A stretch of DNA of 64,000 nt from Bacillus siamensis KCTC 13613 (GTDB taxonomy: Bacteria; Bacillota; Bacilli; Bacillales; Bacillaceae): NCBI RefSeq assembly GCF_000262045.1, contig NZ_AJVF01000013.1, forward strand, positions 248,001 through 312,000. The letters run 5' to 3'. A program made the translations under genes and the position numbers. This document shows, piece by piece, positions 63,108-64,000 of this stretch. Under the pieces are notes generated by a model. That model had not been told where the DNA came from, ran no database searches, and saw only the letters and a list, made by a program, of their open reading frames with translations. How positions within the stretch are numbered: position 1 is the stretch's first letter; each line of letters starts with the position of its first letter.

Positions 63108-63884
63108 TTACCGTTTCAGATTAACCAGCTCCTGAAGGATTTCATCTGAAGTCGTAATGATTTTTGAGTTTGATTGGAAACCGCGCTGAGCAACGATCAT
63201 TTCGGTAAATTCATCTGTCAGATCAACGTTTGACATTTCAAGATAGCCTGCCAAAAGCTTACCTGAGCCGTTTTCGCCCGGAGCGGTGACAGCACTTGCA
63301 GCTCCTGAACTTAATGATTGTCTGTAAAGGTTTCCTCCGATTTTTTCCAGACCGGCGCTGTTAGGGAACGTGACCAGACCGATTTGTCCGGCATCATGAA
63401 CCGCATCCCCTGCATCAGTGTATGTAACGGTTCCGTCTGCACCGATACTGTAATCTTTCGCGTCAGTCGGAATATTGATTTTGCCCCCGCCGATTTTTTC
63501 AAGGTAGTAGCCGTCAGTCGTAACAAGGTTGCCTTTATTGTCCTTTCCGAAATTCCCCGCACGTGTGTAAACGATTCCCGCACCTGTATTAATCTGAAAG
63601 TAGCCGTCACCGTCAATGGCTAGGTCGGTTTTATTCTGTGTAGCCTGCGGGGCGCCGGTTGAATGAACGACATCAATGGAAGAAGTCGCGGCACCCAAGC
63701 CGATTTGTTTTGAATTGGTCACGTTTGAACCGCCGGCGACTGTCTGGCTGATCAAATCTTTAAACGTAACGCGGCTTTTCTTAAATCCCACTGTGTTGAC
63801 GTTGGCGATGTTATTGCCGATTACGTCTAGTTTTGTCTGAAAGTTTTTCATGCCGCTGATACCGGAATATAATGAACGTAACAT
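63108..63884 (-). CDS. flgE: Flagellar hook protein FlgE
   Basis: 258 residues. The N-terminal rod/hook helix MLRSLYSGISGMKNFQTKLD and the C-terminal EMIVAQRGFQSNSKIITTSDEILQELVN are hook-family ends. Often called flgG in older annotation; in B. subtilis the gene at this locus encodes the hook. The ATG at 63884 follows AGGGGGA. A 29-residue extension is in frame but overlaps flgD in another frame and lacks a site. About 6 residues shorter than the B. subtilis protein as I recall. Confidence 0.93.
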   Translation of the reverse strand: MLRSLYSGISGMKNFQTKLDVIGNNIANVNTVGFKKSRVTFKDLISQTVAGGSNVTNSKQIGLGAATSSIDVVHSTGAPQATQNKTDLAIDGDGYFQINTGAGIVYTRAGNFGKDNKGNLVTTDGYYLEKIGGGKINIPTDAKDYSIGADGTVTYTDAGDAVHDAGQIGLVTFPNSAGLEKIGGNLYRQSLSSGAASAVTAPGENGSGKLLAGYLEMSNVDLTDEFTEMIVAQRGFQSNSKIITTSDEILQELVNLKR

Positions 63885-63909
63885 GTTAAATTCCCCCTGG
63901 GTTTTCTTT

Positions 63910-64000
63910 TTATTTAGATGTTTCGCTGACTGCCGTGACATTCCACGGACTGACCTCTTTGCCATTTTCAAGCACGAGCACGTAATTGCCGTTTGAATGC
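63910..64000 (-). CDS. flgD: Hook-capping protein FlgD (partial, 5' part outside window)
   Basis: The last 29 codons, ending NGNYVLVLENGKEVSPWNV and a TAA stop at 63912-63910, 25 nt before the flgE start. The order flgD-flgE and the hydrophilic tail fit FlgD (YlxG) of B. subtilis. Identification is mainly by position, since only the C-terminus is visible. Confidence 0.8.
   Translation of the reverse strand, partial: HSNGNYVLVLENGKEVSPWNVTAVSETSK

Noticed and set aside
63885..63971. 29-residue N-terminal extension of flgE
   Set aside because: It overlaps the flgD 3' end in another frame, lacks a ribosome binding site, and the hook-family N-terminus begins at the later ATG.

Overview
The window is a stretch of core chromosome from a Bacillus of the B. 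subtilis group. Order, lengths and start codons of nearly all genes match what I remember of the B. subtilis 168 ymfJ-to-flgD region, with small protein differences spread throughout. I infer the amyloliquefaciens/velezensis side of the group; no database search was done. I count 63 protein-coding genes (two cut by the window edges), and every one is on the minus strand, so transcription runs from high to low coordinates. I see no tRNA, rRNA, IS element, prophage or CRISPR array.

Read in the direction of transcription (64000 to 1):
(1) 64000-46346 is the distal half of the fla/che operon: hook cap and hook (flgD, flgE), swrD, fliL, the C-ring/switch (fliM, fliY, cheY), the export gate (fliO, P, Q, R, flhB, flhA), placement GTPase/ATPase (flhF, flhG), chemotaxis (cheB, A, W, C, D), sigD and swrB. 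Genes overlap or nearly touch, as expected of one transcript.
(2) 46345-32710 is a growth block: rpsB-tsf, pyrH-frr, uppS-cdsA-dxr-rasP-proS and polC (translation, UMP kinase, ribosome recycling, undecaprenyl-PP and phospholipid precursors, isoprenoids, intramembrane proteolysis, replication).
(3) 32709-25456 is the rimP-nusA-rnpM-rplGA-infB-ylxP-rbfA-truB-ribC operon behind a structured leader with a terminator.
(4) 25413-20044 holds rpsO with its leader, pnpA, ylxY, mlpA and ymxH.
(5) 19971-15027 is the sporulation/lysine operon spoVFA-spoVFB-asd-dapG-dapA behind a putative SigK promoter. It makes dipicolinate and its aspartate-pathway precursors.
(6) 14925-8774 holds rnjB, tepA-ylzJ, spoIIIE and ymfC.
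(7) 8662-1 holds ymfD (efflux), a MarR regulator plus a large MMPL transporter behind a perfect palindromic operator, the M16 pair ymfF-ymfH, ymfI and the 5' part of ymfJ. The MarR-MMPL cassette is the only part that looks accessory.

I do not see a clearly new biological system. The items most worth a second look are the MarR/MMPL cassette, a bistable-looking leader before rimP, a plus-strand terminator between two minus-strand genes (polC/proS), strong intergenic hairpins without U-tracts, and catalytic-motif losses in YmfF, YlxY and RNase J2.
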